From NCBI RefSeq assembly GCF_003259745.1, contig NZ_QLMC01000002.1:372001-436000 (forward strand): DNA of 64,000 bases, given 5' to 3'. A program made the position numbers and the translations under genes. The notes under the pieces were generated by a model. The model worked only from the letters and a program-made list of their open reading frames with translations, was not told the DNA's origin and did no database searches. Shown here one piece after another: positions 43,550 to 52,520 of this stretch. Source of the stretch: Larkinella arboricola. GTDB taxonomy: Bacteria > Bacteroidota > Bacteroidia > Cytophagales > Spirosomataceae. Each line of letters opens with the position of its first letter. The first letter of the stretch is position 1.

Positions 43550-44314
43550 ATGAGAATCGTATTTATTACGCAGGACGAGCCTTTTTATCTGGCAAAGAAT
43601 CTGGATTATCTGCTAAAAAAGCTACCACCTTATGCTAAGGTAGTCGGTACGGTTGTGGCCGATGTTTCGCCGTTTGGGAAAAAAGAAACGATGACCGAAA
43701 AGGCTAAAAAGACCTACGACATCTTTGGGCTGCCTTTCTTTTTGCGCTACGGTCTGAAATTCGTGACATCCAAACTCAACAGGCAGAACAGTGTCAAACA
43801 CCTGCTGGAACGATACCAGATTCCGCTGATTCATCTGGAAACCAACATCAACAAACCGGAGAGCCTGGAGAAGATTGGTGCCTACAAGCCGGATTTGCTT
43901 ATTTCCATTCTCGGAAACCAGATTTTCAAGCGGCCCCTGCTGGATCTGGCTCCCCTGGGTTGCCTGAACCTGCACACGGCGTTACTACCTAAATACCGGG
44001 GCTTGATGCCGTCGTTCTGGGTGATGCGGTACAATGAAAAGTACACGGGCGTGTCGGTTTTTTTTGTCGATGAAGGCATTGACAGCGGCCCGATTCTGGT
44101 GCAGAAAAAAGTGGAAATCGGCAACCGCTCACAGGCGGAACTGATCGAATATACCAAGCAGATCGGGATGGATTGCATTATTGAAAGTATTGAGAAAATT
44201 CATGCGGGAAATTATGAATTGATTGAAAACGATGCGTCGCAGATGACGTACTTCTCATTTCCGACCCGCGAGGATGTGAAAGCATTTCTGGCCGCGGGAA
44301 AGCGCTTTTACTGA
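43550..44314 (+). CDS. formyltransferase family protein
   Basis: 254 residues. The Rossmann formyltransferase core is shown by LLISILGNQIFKRPLLDLAPLG, the catalytic NLHTALLPKYRGLMPSFW (Asn and His) and SVFFVDEGIDSGPILVQ (Asp). It lacks the OB-like C-terminal domain of methionyl-tRNA formyltransferase and so resembles sugar N-formyltransferases or GART-type enzymes using 10-formyl-THF. Its TGA overlaps the ATG of the polysaccharide deacetylase by one base (TGATG), so the two are translationally coupled and probably modify the same glycan. The acceptor is inference. Confidence 0.88.
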   Translation: MRIVFITQDEPFYLAKNLDYLLKKLPPYAKVVGTVVADVSPFGKKETMTEKAKKTYDIFGLPFFLRYGLKFVTSKLNRQNSVKHLLERYQIPLIHLETNINKPESLEKIGAYKPDLLISILGNQIFKRPLLDLAPLGCLNLHTALLPKYRGLMPSFWVMRYNEKYTGVSVFFVDEGIDSGPILVQKKVEIGNRSQAELIEYTKQIGMDCIIESIEKIHAGNYELIENDASQMTYFSFPTREDVKAFLAAGKRFY

Positions 44315-45174
44315 TGAATATTCTAACCTTTGATATTGAAGAGTGGTTTCATCTGCTCGACAATCCTTCCACCAAGTCCGAGCAGGACTGGGGCCGGTAC
44401 GAATCCCGCATCCATCACAACATGGACCGGATTTTTCAGTTGTTGGACGAAACAAATTCCCGCGCGACGTTTTTCTGTCTCGGCTGGGTGGCCCGAAAAT
44501 ACCCCGAGGTCATTCGCCGGATCGACGAAGCCGGGTATGAAGTCGCCACGCACTCGGACCTTCACCAGTTAGCCTACGAGCAGTCTCCGACCGAATACCG
44601 CGCCGACCTCGAACGGTCGATTAAATCGTTGCAGGACGTGACGGGCAAGAAAGTCCGGTCGTACCGCGCGCCCGGATTTTCGATCAAAGAGCAAAACCGT
44701 TGGGTGTTTCCGTTGTTACTAGAATTAGGAGTTGAAATTGACTGTTCCATGTTTCCGGCCCGTCGGGCGCACGGAGGGGATTCGACGTTTGGAATTGCCG
44801 AACCCTGTTACATTGACGTAAACGGCTCGTTGCTGAAAGAATTTCCGATCAATACCGTGGGGATGCTGGGCAAAGACCTTATTTTTTCGGGGGGTGGATA
44901 TTTCAGGCTGTTTCCCTTGCCGGTGCTGCAGTATTTCATGCAGCAATCCCCCTACGTGATGACGTATTTTCATCCCCGCGATTTTGACCCCGGCCAGCCG
45001 ATGGTGCCGGGCCTGAGCCGGATGCGCCAGTTTAAATCGTATTACGGTCTGGGCGGCTGCTGGGGCAAATTGAAACAGCTGTTGCTGAATTACGAATTTG
45101 TCGATCTGGTGGAAGCCGAAAAACAGATTAACTGGTCGGGCAGCCAGATTCAGCGCTTTAAAGTAACTGTATAA
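44314..45174 (+). CDS. DUF3473-type polysaccharide deacetylase
   Basis: 286 residues. NodB motifs are FDIEEWFHLLDN (motif 1, catalytic Asp-Glu region), EVATHSDLHQL (HSxxH metal site), and SYRAPGFSIKEQNRWVFPLL (motif 3 RAPGFS). The C-terminal SGGGYFRLFPLPVLQYF and MTYFHPRDFDPGQP regions define the DUF3473 subgroup linked with exopolysaccharide. It would remove N-acetyl groups from an envelope glycan. It is coupled to the formyltransferase upstream, and the pair could replace acetyl by formyl groups (inference). Confidence 0.92.
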   Translation: MNILTFDIEEWFHLLDNPSTKSEQDWGRYESRIHHNMDRIFQLLDETNSRATFFCLGWVARKYPEVIRRIDEAGYEVATHSDLHQLAYEQSPTEYRADLERSIKSLQDVTGKKVRSYRAPGFSIKEQNRWVFPLLLELGVEIDCSMFPARRAHGGDSTFGIAEPCYIDVNGSLLKEFPINTVGMLGKDLIFSGGGYFRLFPLPVLQYFMQQSPYVMTYFHPRDFDPGQPMVPGLSRMRQFKSYYGLGGCWGKLKQLLLNYEFVDLVEAEKQINWSGSQIQRFKVTV

Positions 45175-45188
45175 CTAACATATTATAA

Positions 45189-46181
45189 ATGGAATATCGC
45201 AAAGTTGGTGAGTCGGAGGTAATGCTTTCGGCTATTACGTTTGGCGCGTGGGCGGCTGGTGGCTGGATGTGGGGCGGAACCGAGCGGAAAGAGGCCTTAG
45301 AAGCGATCCGGGCGTCGTATGACCTGGGCGTAACCTCGATTGATACCGCCCCGATTTACGGCCAGGGAACCAGTGAAGAAATTGTGGGAGAAGCCATCAA
45401 AGACCTGCCGCGCGACCGGGTGCAGATTCTGACAAAATACGGTATGCGCTGGGATCTGGCGAAAGGAACGCTGGCCTTTCCCAGTAAAGACAACGCTGGG
45501 AATGCCATCGACGTGTACAAATACGCCGGTAAAGAAAGCATCATCAAGGAGTGCGAAGACAGCCTGAAACGGCTGGGAACCGATTACATCGACCTGTATC
45601 AGATTCACTGGCCGGACGTAACCACGCCAATTTCGGAAACGATGGAAGCCGTTGGCCGGTTGATCGAGCAGGGGAAAGTGCGGGCCGCCGGGGTGTCTAA
45701 TTACAATCTGGCGCAGATGAAAGAAGCCGAGCAGACACTGAAACTGGCTTCGAACCAGGTTCCGTACAGCATGGTTAAACGCGACATCGAAGCCGATCTG
45801 GTACCCTACTGTCTGGAACACCATAAGGCCATTCTGGCCTACAGCCCGATGGAACGCGGTTTGCTGACGGGCAAAATCAAGCCGGGGCACCAGTTTGCGG
45901 AGGGCGATCACCGGACTACTTACAAAGCCTTTAAGGATGGTAATCTGGAGCGGGTGTGGAGTTTTCTGGAAAAAATCAAGCCGATGGCCGAGCAGAAACA
46001 GGTGTCGCTGGGGCAGTTGGTGATCCGCTGGACCATCGACCAACCCGGTATTACCGTTGCTCTGGTGGGAGCCCGCAACGCGGAGCAGGCCGTGCAGAAC
46101 GCCAAAGCCATTGATGTTCGGCTGACTGCCGAGGAAACGGCTTTTATTCGCCAGCAACTCGAAACGGTAGAGTTGGTGTAA
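45189..46181 (+). CDS. aldo/keto reductase
   Basis: 330 residues with a full-length AKR barrel. The catalytic set is VTSIDTAPIYGQGTSEEIVGEAI (Asp, Tyr), VQILTKYG (Lys) and IDLYQIHWPD (His). Other family marks are AAGVSNYNLAQM, QVPYSMVKRDIE and the C-terminal VALVGARNAEQAVQNAKA. It reduces a carbonyl compound with NADPH; the substrate is unknown. It begins 14 bp after the deacetylase and ends at a strong bidirectional terminator (46201-46225). Confidence 0.94.
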   Translation: MEYRKVGESEVMLSAITFGAWAAGGWMWGGTERKEALEAIRASYDLGVTSIDTAPIYGQGTSEEIVGEAIKDLPRDRVQILTKYGMRWDLAKGTLAFPSKDNAGNAIDVYKYAGKESIIKECEDSLKRLGTDYIDLYQIHWPDVTTPISETMEAVGRLIEQGKVRAAGVSNYNLAQMKEAEQTLKLASNQVPYSMVKRDIEADLVPYCLEHHKAILAYSPMERGLLTGKIKPGHQFAEGDHRTTYKAFKDGNLERVWSFLEKIKPMAEQKQVSLGQLVIRWTIDQPGITVALVGARNAEQAVQNAKAIDVRLTAEETAFIRQQLETVELV

Positions 46182-46200
46182 GGAGAAAAGAGATCCGGAA

Positions 46201-46225
46201 AAAGGCCCCAATCGGGGCTTTTTTT
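46201..46225. terminator. rho-independent terminator between convergent genes
   Basis: A GCCCC/GGGGC stem (46205-46209 and 46214-46218) is extended by A-T pairs and followed by about seven Ts, with a matching A run on the other side. It can serve both the reductase (+) and cupin (-) transcripts. Confidence 0.88.
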
Positions 46226-46226
46226 G

Positions 46227-46778
46227 TTAATCGAGGTACTTCTTATAATACGGTTTGTAACCCATCAGACGGGCAACCGGTGTCAAAAGCATAAAAATGA
46301 CCCGCTGAACCGGATAGGGGGGCTGGGCCAACCGGAATACGTGATTGTAATGCATCATCATTAACGCCACCTGCAACAGGTTCGGAACCCCATCCTTGTT
46401 GGTTTTGCCGTCGTTGACCAGCCCGGCGTTTAATTCCAGTAAATGTTCAGTATCAAGGGCCGGTACCGTACGCCAGCGGACCACGCTTTTATCGTTTGTG
46501 GCATTCCACATGGCATGGACGGTATTTTTCTGAATGTGGATCTGATCACCGGGCTTAAGGATCTGAAGATTGCCGTTTAAGCGCACTGATAATTCGCCCT
46601 GCAACACATCGAAATACTCGTCCTGATGAGGATGATAATGCGGAAGCGGCTCTTTAGAACCGGGTTCGTAGGTAGAAATTAATTCAAGAAATTCTCCGTT
46701 TGTATCGCCCCTGGTTTTTATAAATTGAATAAGCTGCCCGGTTTTTGGGTTGTAAATTTCTTTTCCTTGATGTGCCAT
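46227..46778 (-). CDS. cupin domain protein
   Basis: 183 residues. The cupin metal site is PLPHYHPHQDEYFDVLQGELSV (HxHx4E pattern) near residue 55, with the second motif LKPGDQIHIQKNTVHAMWN. A hydrophobic C-terminal segment near residues 125-175 (LLQVALMMMHYNHVF, VQRVIFMLLTPVARLMGYKP) suggests membrane association, unusual for a simple cupin. Function is unknown. It converges with the aldo/keto reductase. Confidence 0.85.
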   Translation of the reverse strand: MAHQGKEIYNPKTGQLIQFIKTRGDTNGEFLELISTYEPGSKEPLPHYHPHQDEYFDVLQGELSVRLNGNLQILKPGDQIHIQKNTVHAMWNATNDKSVVRWRTVPALDTEHLLELNAGLVNDGKTNKDGVPNLLQVALMMMHYNHVFRLAQPPYPVQRVIFMLLTPVARLMGYKPYYKKYLD

Positions 46779-46868
46779 CTCGTGTGTTTCCGTTGACAGC
46801 CAAAATAGAAGTTACCCGACCCTAATCCGAGCTATTGTTAGTAAGCGGTGGCTATCTTTAGGTAACGG

Positions 46869-47708
46869 TTATTTCTTTCCAGTGCCCAGCCATACTAACC
46901 CATCCAGTATAAGCTTATTCTGTATTTCGTTATCGAAGGTAAAGGACAATTCTTTGTTTGTTTTATTATCGTAATCAATGTCATTATGACCCATATTAAT
47001 ATAGAGCATTTTATACTTTTTATTGGTCCATACAACCGGGTAATAACCACTATGCCAGATTTCGTGTAGCTTCGGTCCGGTTCCGAGCGGAAAGCTGGTA
47101 GAGTCGATGGATAAAAGGATTTTTATGTCCGGGTTCGCTTTCAAATCATTGGTCCATCGGTACCATTCGTTCGGTGACGATTTAAACGTAATGGGTAGAT
47201 TCTTTGTGGCCGGGTGCTGACGGTCCTCCACCCGCAAAATCGCTGATGTGGGCCGCCAGGTATTGCTTTTATACGAACCTGCCCCCACAAATTCGTTGTG
47301 ATACCAGTCCCAGTTTTGCGGATAGGCGGAGGGCGTCAGCGCAAAAGCGGCAAAGTGAAAGCCCATCCAGGCCCCTCCATTTTCCATATACGTCCGAAAA
47401 GCTTCCCGTTGTTCGGGGGCTTCGGGGCGGGTGTCGAGAAACAGGACAACCTGATAATTTTTCAGAAACGCGGCATTCAGATTGCTCCAGTCGGACGTTG
47501 AATCATACGTAAAGTTGTATTGTGCGGCCATTTTGGGAAACCATCGGTTGGCTTCGTGAACATAGCTGATATGGGCCTTATCATTTTTTCCTGTGTAAAA
47601 AGCAATCACTTTAAAACGGGGCGCACGCTGTTGAGCCTGGCTACCGGAAGCGATTAGAAAGAAGAGGAAAAAGGGTATAATAAGCTTATTCTTGACGAAA
47701 TAAAGCAT
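46869..47708 (-). CDS. ThuA-like domain secreted protein
   Basis: 279 residues from ATG 47708; the earlier in-frame stretch is rejected as non-protein-like. The signal peptide is VKNKLIIPFFLFFLIASGSQAQ. The ThuA/class I glutamine-amidotransferase-like fold shows in FKVIAFYTGKNDKAHISYVHEAN, LKNYQVVLFLDTRPEAPEQREAF and GAWMGFHFAAFAL, with late RPTSAILRVEDRQHPATKNLP and VVWTNKKYKMLYINMGHNDIDYDN. It may act on a sugar or trehalose-type substrate at the surface; the family's role is poorly known. It follows the PAS histidine kinase on the same strand. Confidence 0.85.
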   Translation of the reverse strand: MLYFVKNKLIIPFFLFFLIASGSQAQQRAPRFKVIAFYTGKNDKAHISYVHEANRWFPKMAAQYNFTYDSTSDWSNLNAAFLKNYQVVLFLDTRPEAPEQREAFRTYMENGGAWMGFHFAAFALTPSAYPQNWDWYHNEFVGAGSYKSNTWRPTSAILRVEDRQHPATKNLPITFKSSPNEWYRWTNDLKANPDIKILLSIDSTSFPLGTGPKLHEIWHSGYYPVVWTNKKYKMLYINMGHNDIDYDNKTNKELSFTFDNEIQNKLILDGLVWLGTGKK

Positions 47709-47763
47709 ACTTTTTGGAGTATAAAATCTATAATTTGGCTGAAAGGCAGCGATGCAGGGTGCG

Positions 47764-50700
47764 TCAAACAGGTAAATAAATGGTGAAGGATGCACCCTGT
47801 CCGGGCGCACTCTGCGCGACGATAAACCCTTTATGGTTTTCAACGATTTTCTTGCATAAAGCCAGCCCAATACCGGTTCCGCTGTAGGATTTCTGACCAT
47901 TTAACCGGTGAAAAATGGTAAATATCTGTTCGGCATACTGCTGTTCAAAGCCAATGCCGTTATCTTTAAACGTTAGCATTATAAACGCTTTAGCGACGGA
48001 TAAATTAAGGTGCTGTTTGGCAACTTCCGGGGTAAGTATTTCGGAGGAAATCTGAATAATGGGTGCGCGTTCCGAAAATTTGAGTGAGTTGCCGATCAGA
48101 TTGGAAAACAATTGACTTAATTGGAGTGGAATAGCGCTGATAACCGGGAGCTTAGGGTGTATAATCAGGGCCCCGTTCTGCTCTATCAACAGTTCAAAGT
48201 CCGTTTTAATATTCTCCAGAATCTGACTTAAATCCGTTTCAACGAATTGTTCATCGGTTCGTGAAAGGCGCGAATAATTCAGGACGTCACGGATCAATGT
48301 TGACATCCGCTGTGCCGATGAATTAACTTTTTGCAGGAGGATTTTTGTTTTCTGTTCATCCGTCAGGCTATCCTGAAGTAATTCGGTGAAGGTCTGAATT
48401 TTTCGCAGCGGCTCCTGCAAATCATGGCTGGCGATATACGCGAATTGCTCCAGTTCGTGGTTGGTGCGGATCAATTCCCGGTTCATATTCTGGAGTTCCA
48501 GCGTTCGTTCCGTCACCCGTTTTTCCAGCTCCTCAGCGGTTTCCTCCAGGTTTTTACGGGCTTCAACCTGCTGGCTAATGTCGATGGCCGTGCCCAGCAA
48601 CCGGGCCGGGTTTTGATTAGCATCTAAGATGATTTTACCGACCACCCGTACCCAGTGAACCGACTTGTCGGGCCAGACCAGCCGGACTTCATACATCAGG
48701 CGCCCTGTCGTCAGCATATCTTGGTGGGCCTGGGCCCGGATGGGTTTATCATCGGGATGGATGACATCCCTGAACGCGCTTTGCAAATGCCGCTGGCCGG
48801 GTTCCAGACCAAAAATAGTGGACAGCCGGTCGTTGTGGATAAAGATATGCGTGACCAGATCCCAGTCGTATGTGCCCATTTCGGCGGCTTCAATCGCCAG
48901 CCGCGACCGCTGCTCGGCTTCGTTGATCTGAATCCGGGCCGACACTTTTTCGGTGACATCACTGACCGTTACCATGACCCCGGACACGCTGCCGTCGGTT
49001 TCAAACAAAGGCGAGTACTCGAAATCCAGATAATACTTGTTCAGACCCTCCTTCGAATTGATGTAGGCAAAGGCTTCTTTCTCAATATGGGGAACGCCCG
49101 TCTGAAGAACACGGGCCAGAAGCTGGGGATATTGCTGATCGTTCAGTTCCGGAAAAATATCCAGCAGTTTCTTCCCCTGCACGTCCGGCAACTCGCGCTT
49201 CCAGAGTGTTTTCAGCAGCGTCTCATTGGCAATTTCAATGATGTACTCGGGGCCGCGGAAGATAGACATTGCAATGGGCGACTTGATAACCAGATCCCGG
49301 AACTGACGCTCAATGTCGAGTCTGGATTTTACCAGGGAAGTGACCTCGTGGGCAACCACGATAATGCCGCTCACCGACTGGTTGGCTTCCCGCAACGGCT
49401 GGTAAACAAAATTGAAATAAACATTTTCATCTTTGCCAAACCGGTTGAGTATCACTGGAAGTTCGTTGCCAACGAAAGACTCGCCGGTTTGTATCACCTG
49501 ATCCAGGAGTTCAAAAATTCCCTGATTCTGTAGTTCCGGCAGCACTTCCTGTATAGTCCTCCCAATCACATCGTGGTGGCTTTTATCGATCAGCATTAAA
49601 TAGGCTGCGTTGGCGGCTTCAAACACAAAGCGGTCCCCTTGCAGAACGGCAATGCCGACGGGAGCCTGTTCGATGATGCTGCGAATGTGTTCTTCGGCCT
49701 GCTGACGGCTTTGGATCACCTGAATTTGGGCCTTCTGGTCAATCTCCGCCACTTCTTTAGCGCGTTTGAGTTCGGATTCGTAGGCTTCAATAGCGCCGAG
49801 TGCCGTAGCCATCTGCGTACTGGTCAGTTCCAGAAAGTTGCGGTAATTGGCGTCGAAGTCGCGGTACGGACTCAGCCCGACGATCAGGATGCCCACGGGA
49901 TTTTCCGGTCCGGTTTTCTGAACCGGGAGAATGTAGGCGCAGTTGGGCCGCTGGTTGGTCAGCGATTGAGCCAATCCCGAGCGCTTTTTTGAAACGACCT
50001 CCACAATCAGCGGCTGCCGGGTTTTGGCAACGGTTGGGAGTTTCCAGAAATCGTCGGCGGTGTCATCGGTCAGTGAAACGGTTTCCCGGAACGGATGGTC
50101 GCCCGGCACAATTCCCGACTGGCTGACCAACCGGGCTTTTTCTCCGGTGGAATCCAGTAAATAAAAAGCCGCAAAAGGAATGTCCCTGACGTTTGTTCCC
50201 AGCGTTTCAACGGCCACCTGCCCTGCTGTCTGAACCGTTTTTTCAAGCAGTAAACGACGATTCAGTTCGTGGAGCGTCTGCAAACGCCGTTGCTGTAGTA
50301 CCCGATCGGTTTCTTCGTGGCAGGCGCAGAATAAGCCGCCTACCTGACCGCTTTCGTCGATAATCGGGCTGTATGAAAAATTGAAATAGGCTTCTTCCGG
50401 AAATTCCTTGCGCTCCAGCAGCAACATTAAATCCTGACCGTAGATCGACTCCTGCTGCTCAAACACCCGGTTTTTCATCGGCAACAAACTGGTTTCCCAG
50501 ATTTCAGACCAAAGCTCATTTGCCGGTTTGCCCAGAAAAGCCGGGTGTTTGTTGCCCATCAACGGCACATAAGCGTCGTTGTAGATCGTAACCAATTCCG
50601 GTCCCCACCAGATAAACATCGGATAGCTGGAGCGAAGCACAATGCTGACGGCGGTTTTTAAACTCTGGGGCCACTGCTCCGGCGGGCCAAGCGGGGTTGC

Positions 50701-50784
50701 CGACCAGTCATAAGACCGTATCAATGTGCCGACTTCACCGCCACCGGAGAGAAATACGGGTAGTGTTCGATCCTCGATATTCAT
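47764..50784 (-). CDS. multi-PAS/GAF sensor histidine kinase
   Basis: 1006 residues with no membrane segment, so it is probably cytosolic. The order is an N-terminal PAS-like domain (~30-165; GPELVTIYNDAYVPLMGNKHPAFLG), a GAF-like domain (~165-340; VAVETLGTNVRDIPFAAFYLLD) and further PAS domains with PAC motifs (~370-490, ~500-620, and ~640-760 with YDWDLVTHIFIHNDRLSTIFGL). The dimerisation domain has the phosphoacceptor His in YIASHDLQEPLRK near residue 786. The ATPase ends it (LIGNSLKFS, FKDNGIGFEQQYAEQIFTIF, YSGTGIGLALCKKIVENH). It would phosphorylate an unlinked response regulator. It is upstream of the ThuA-like gene. Confidence 0.93.
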   Translation of the reverse strand: MNIEDRTLPVFLSGGGEVGTLIRSYDWSATPLGPPEQWPQSLKTAVSIVLRSSYPMFIWWGPELVTIYNDAYVPLMGNKHPAFLGKPANELWSEIWETSLLPMKNRVFEQQESIYGQDLMLLLERKEFPEEAYFNFSYSPIIDESGQVGGLFCACHEETDRVLQQRRLQTLHELNRRLLLEKTVQTAGQVAVETLGTNVRDIPFAAFYLLDSTGEKARLVSQSGIVPGDHPFRETVSLTDDTADDFWKLPTVAKTRQPLIVEVVSKKRSGLAQSLTNQRPNCAYILPVQKTGPENPVGILIVGLSPYRDFDANYRNFLELTSTQMATALGAIEAYESELKRAKEVAEIDQKAQIQVIQSRQQAEEHIRSIIEQAPVGIAVLQGDRFVFEAANAAYLMLIDKSHHDVIGRTIQEVLPELQNQGIFELLDQVIQTGESFVGNELPVILNRFGKDENVYFNFVYQPLREANQSVSGIIVVAHEVTSLVKSRLDIERQFRDLVIKSPIAMSIFRGPEYIIEIANETLLKTLWKRELPDVQGKKLLDIFPELNDQQYPQLLARVLQTGVPHIEKEAFAYINSKEGLNKYYLDFEYSPLFETDGSVSGVMVTVSDVTEKVSARIQINEAEQRSRLAIEAAEMGTYDWDLVTHIFIHNDRLSTIFGLEPGQRHLQSAFRDVIHPDDKPIRAQAHQDMLTTGRLMYEVRLVWPDKSVHWVRVVGKIILDANQNPARLLGTAIDISQQVEARKNLEETAEELEKRVTERTLELQNMNRELIRTNHELEQFAYIASHDLQEPLRKIQTFTELLQDSLTDEQKTKILLQKVNSSAQRMSTLIRDVLNYSRLSRTDEQFVETDLSQILENIKTDFELLIEQNGALIIHPKLPVISAIPLQLSQLFSNLIGNSLKFSERAPIIQISSEILTPEVAKQHLNLSVAKAFIMLTFKDNGIGFEQQYAEQIFTIFHRLNGQKSYSGTGIGLALCKKIVENHKGFIVAQSAPGQGASFTIYLPV

Positions 50785-50849
50785 GTACGTTAAATGGTAG
50801 GGAGACTCTTTTTAATGATCGAACCCCGTTTCCGGAAGCTGACTCAGAA

Positions 50850-52421
50850 TTAGTTGCTGACTTCTTTAAAATCCAGTTGCTGAATCCGGGCCGGAATTTC
50901 GGGGGTCAGCGTAAAGAACACATCGATAGTGGCCTTTTCGCCTTCAATCAGAAACCGGCCCCGCAACTGGTTTTCGGCCACCAGGTCGCCAACGCGAACA
51001 ATTTTTCCCGCTTTGGCGTATAGCTGCTGAACGACTTTCCGGCGGTTTTCGAGGGATTGGTCCGGAAAGAAATTCTCCGCAAAAATCGTGTTTTGGGCCG
51101 TGTTTGTCCAGTTGGGAAGCAATTGCACCAACTCCGCCTTGCGCTGCGCCAGGATGTTGGAAACCGGCACAGAACGCGGTTTTAGCCCCGCCGTCGTAAT
51201 CAGGGTGTCCAGCACCGTCCAGTTGACTGGCGCCATACCGGCGTACGTCAGGTTACCATAGGCCACCACACCAATACCGTAGTCGGGCATAATCCACCAC
51301 TGGCTGCCAAAACCGGGCAAGCCGCCCGTGTGTCCGACGTACACGCGCCCCTCACAATCGCGGCTCCAGCGCAACCCATAACCGTAGCTGCTGACCATCG
51401 GGCAGGCCCGGCCACTGGGGTATTTAAAGCTGGCCGACAGGTTGTTAAACGTCCACGGTTGTTGCATTTCGCGCACCGAGCTTCGCTTCACCGGCCCCGT
51501 TTCGGCATTGCTGCGGGGCGGCCAGGCCGATTCATGAAAGGCCATGTATTTTCCAAAATCTTCGATGGACGTAATCAGTCCGCCCATAGCGCCGTATGAG
51601 CCGTCGTGCAGCAGGGATTCTTCCTGCCACGCATTGTCCAGCCAGCGGTAGCCGTGCGCCAGTTGATCGGCGGGTACGTTGGCGTATTCCCAGACCGTAT
51701 GCGTCATGCCCAGCGGTTTAAAAATGGCGTCGTTGATGTATTGCTGATACGGTTTTCCGGAAACCTTCGTGATAATTGCCCCGAGCATGGCAAAGCCGAG
51801 GTTGCTGTATTCGTAGGTTACGCCCGGCACATTGGACAGCGAAAGGCCGCCCGCAATCAGGTTGGTCAGGTCGGCGGGGCTGTCGTCCAGTTGCCGGTCG
51901 CCCCAGGGGTTGTCTTCCGGGAAACCCGCCGAATGCGTCATCAGGTGACGGACGGTAATGAGCGGGGAGTCGGCGGTGAGGTACGGCAGTTTTTTTAGTT
52001 CCGGAATGTAGCGATTCGCCGGATCGTCGAGCCGCAGTTTGCCTTCGTCGCGCAGTTTCAGAATCGCCATCGTCGTCACGCTCTTGCTCATCGACGCAAT
52101 CCGGAACAGCGATTTAGGCGTTACGGCGGTTTTCTTTGCCACATCGGTATAGCCAAATCCTCCGGCATGAACCAGTTGCCCGTCAACCACCACTCCGAAC
52201 GCAATTCCCGGAAAACGATTTTTGACGGCGTGGCTGCGGTACAGACTATCGATGATCGGAAAAACCTTCCTGATTTTTTCCAGCCGCTGCGAATCCGCAA
52301 AAACCGGAGTCTGGTAGGTCGTCGAGTACGTTAGCGGTAAACGGTCGTTCGTTGCGGGTCTGGGCTGGCTGTAAGCTGTTGAGGCAAGAACGAGGGCGAG
52401 AGGAAGGAGATGTTTCTTCAT
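50850..52421 (-). CDS. serine hydrolase (beta-lactamase class C/PBP4 family)
   Basis: 523 residues from ATG 52421. The signal peptide is KHLLPLALVLASTAYSQ. The serine beta-lactamase/D-Ala-D-Ala family motifs are the SxxK nucleophile in RIASMSKSVTTMAILKLRDEGKL near residue 108, the YxN motif in YEYSNLGFAMLGAII, and the third motif HTGGLPGFGSQWW. A C-terminal ~110-residue domain (RKVVQQLYAKAGKIVRVGDLV to TIDVFFTLTPEIPARIQQLDF) is extra. It acts outside the cytosol as a beta-lactamase-like peptidase or esterase; the substrate is unknown. It is divergent from the radical SAM gene. Confidence 0.93.
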   Translation of the reverse strand: MKKHLLPLALVLASTAYSQPRPATNDRLPLTYSTTYQTPVFADSQRLEKIRKVFPIIDSLYRSHAVKNRFPGIAFGVVVDGQLVHAGGFGYTDVAKKTAVTPKSLFRIASMSKSVTTMAILKLRDEGKLRLDDPANRYIPELKKLPYLTADSPLITVRHLMTHSAGFPEDNPWGDRQLDDSPADLTNLIAGGLSLSNVPGVTYEYSNLGFAMLGAIITKVSGKPYQQYINDAIFKPLGMTHTVWEYANVPADQLAHGYRWLDNAWQEESLLHDGSYGAMGGLITSIEDFGKYMAFHESAWPPRSNAETGPVKRSSVREMQQPWTFNNLSASFKYPSGRACPMVSSYGYGLRWSRDCEGRVYVGHTGGLPGFGSQWWIMPDYGIGVVAYGNLTYAGMAPVNWTVLDTLITTAGLKPRSVPVSNILAQRKAELVQLLPNWTNTAQNTIFAENFFPDQSLENRRKVVQQLYAKAGKIVRVGDLVAENQLRGRFLIEGEKATIDVFFTLTPEIPARIQQLDFKEVSN

Positions 52422-52487
52422 GGGTGTATTCAGATACGCTAAAATAGGGTGCAATTCTGAAAAGAACTATTTCTGACAAACAAGAAG

Positions 52488-52495
52488 TACCTTTG
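52488..52495 (+). promoter_or_regulatory. promoter -7 box of the radical SAM gene
   Basis: TACCTTTG matches TAnnTTTG, 26 bp before the TTG start at 52521. Confidence 0.6.
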
Positions 52496-52520
52496 CAGGA
52501 AACGAAGCTCCGGCAGTATT

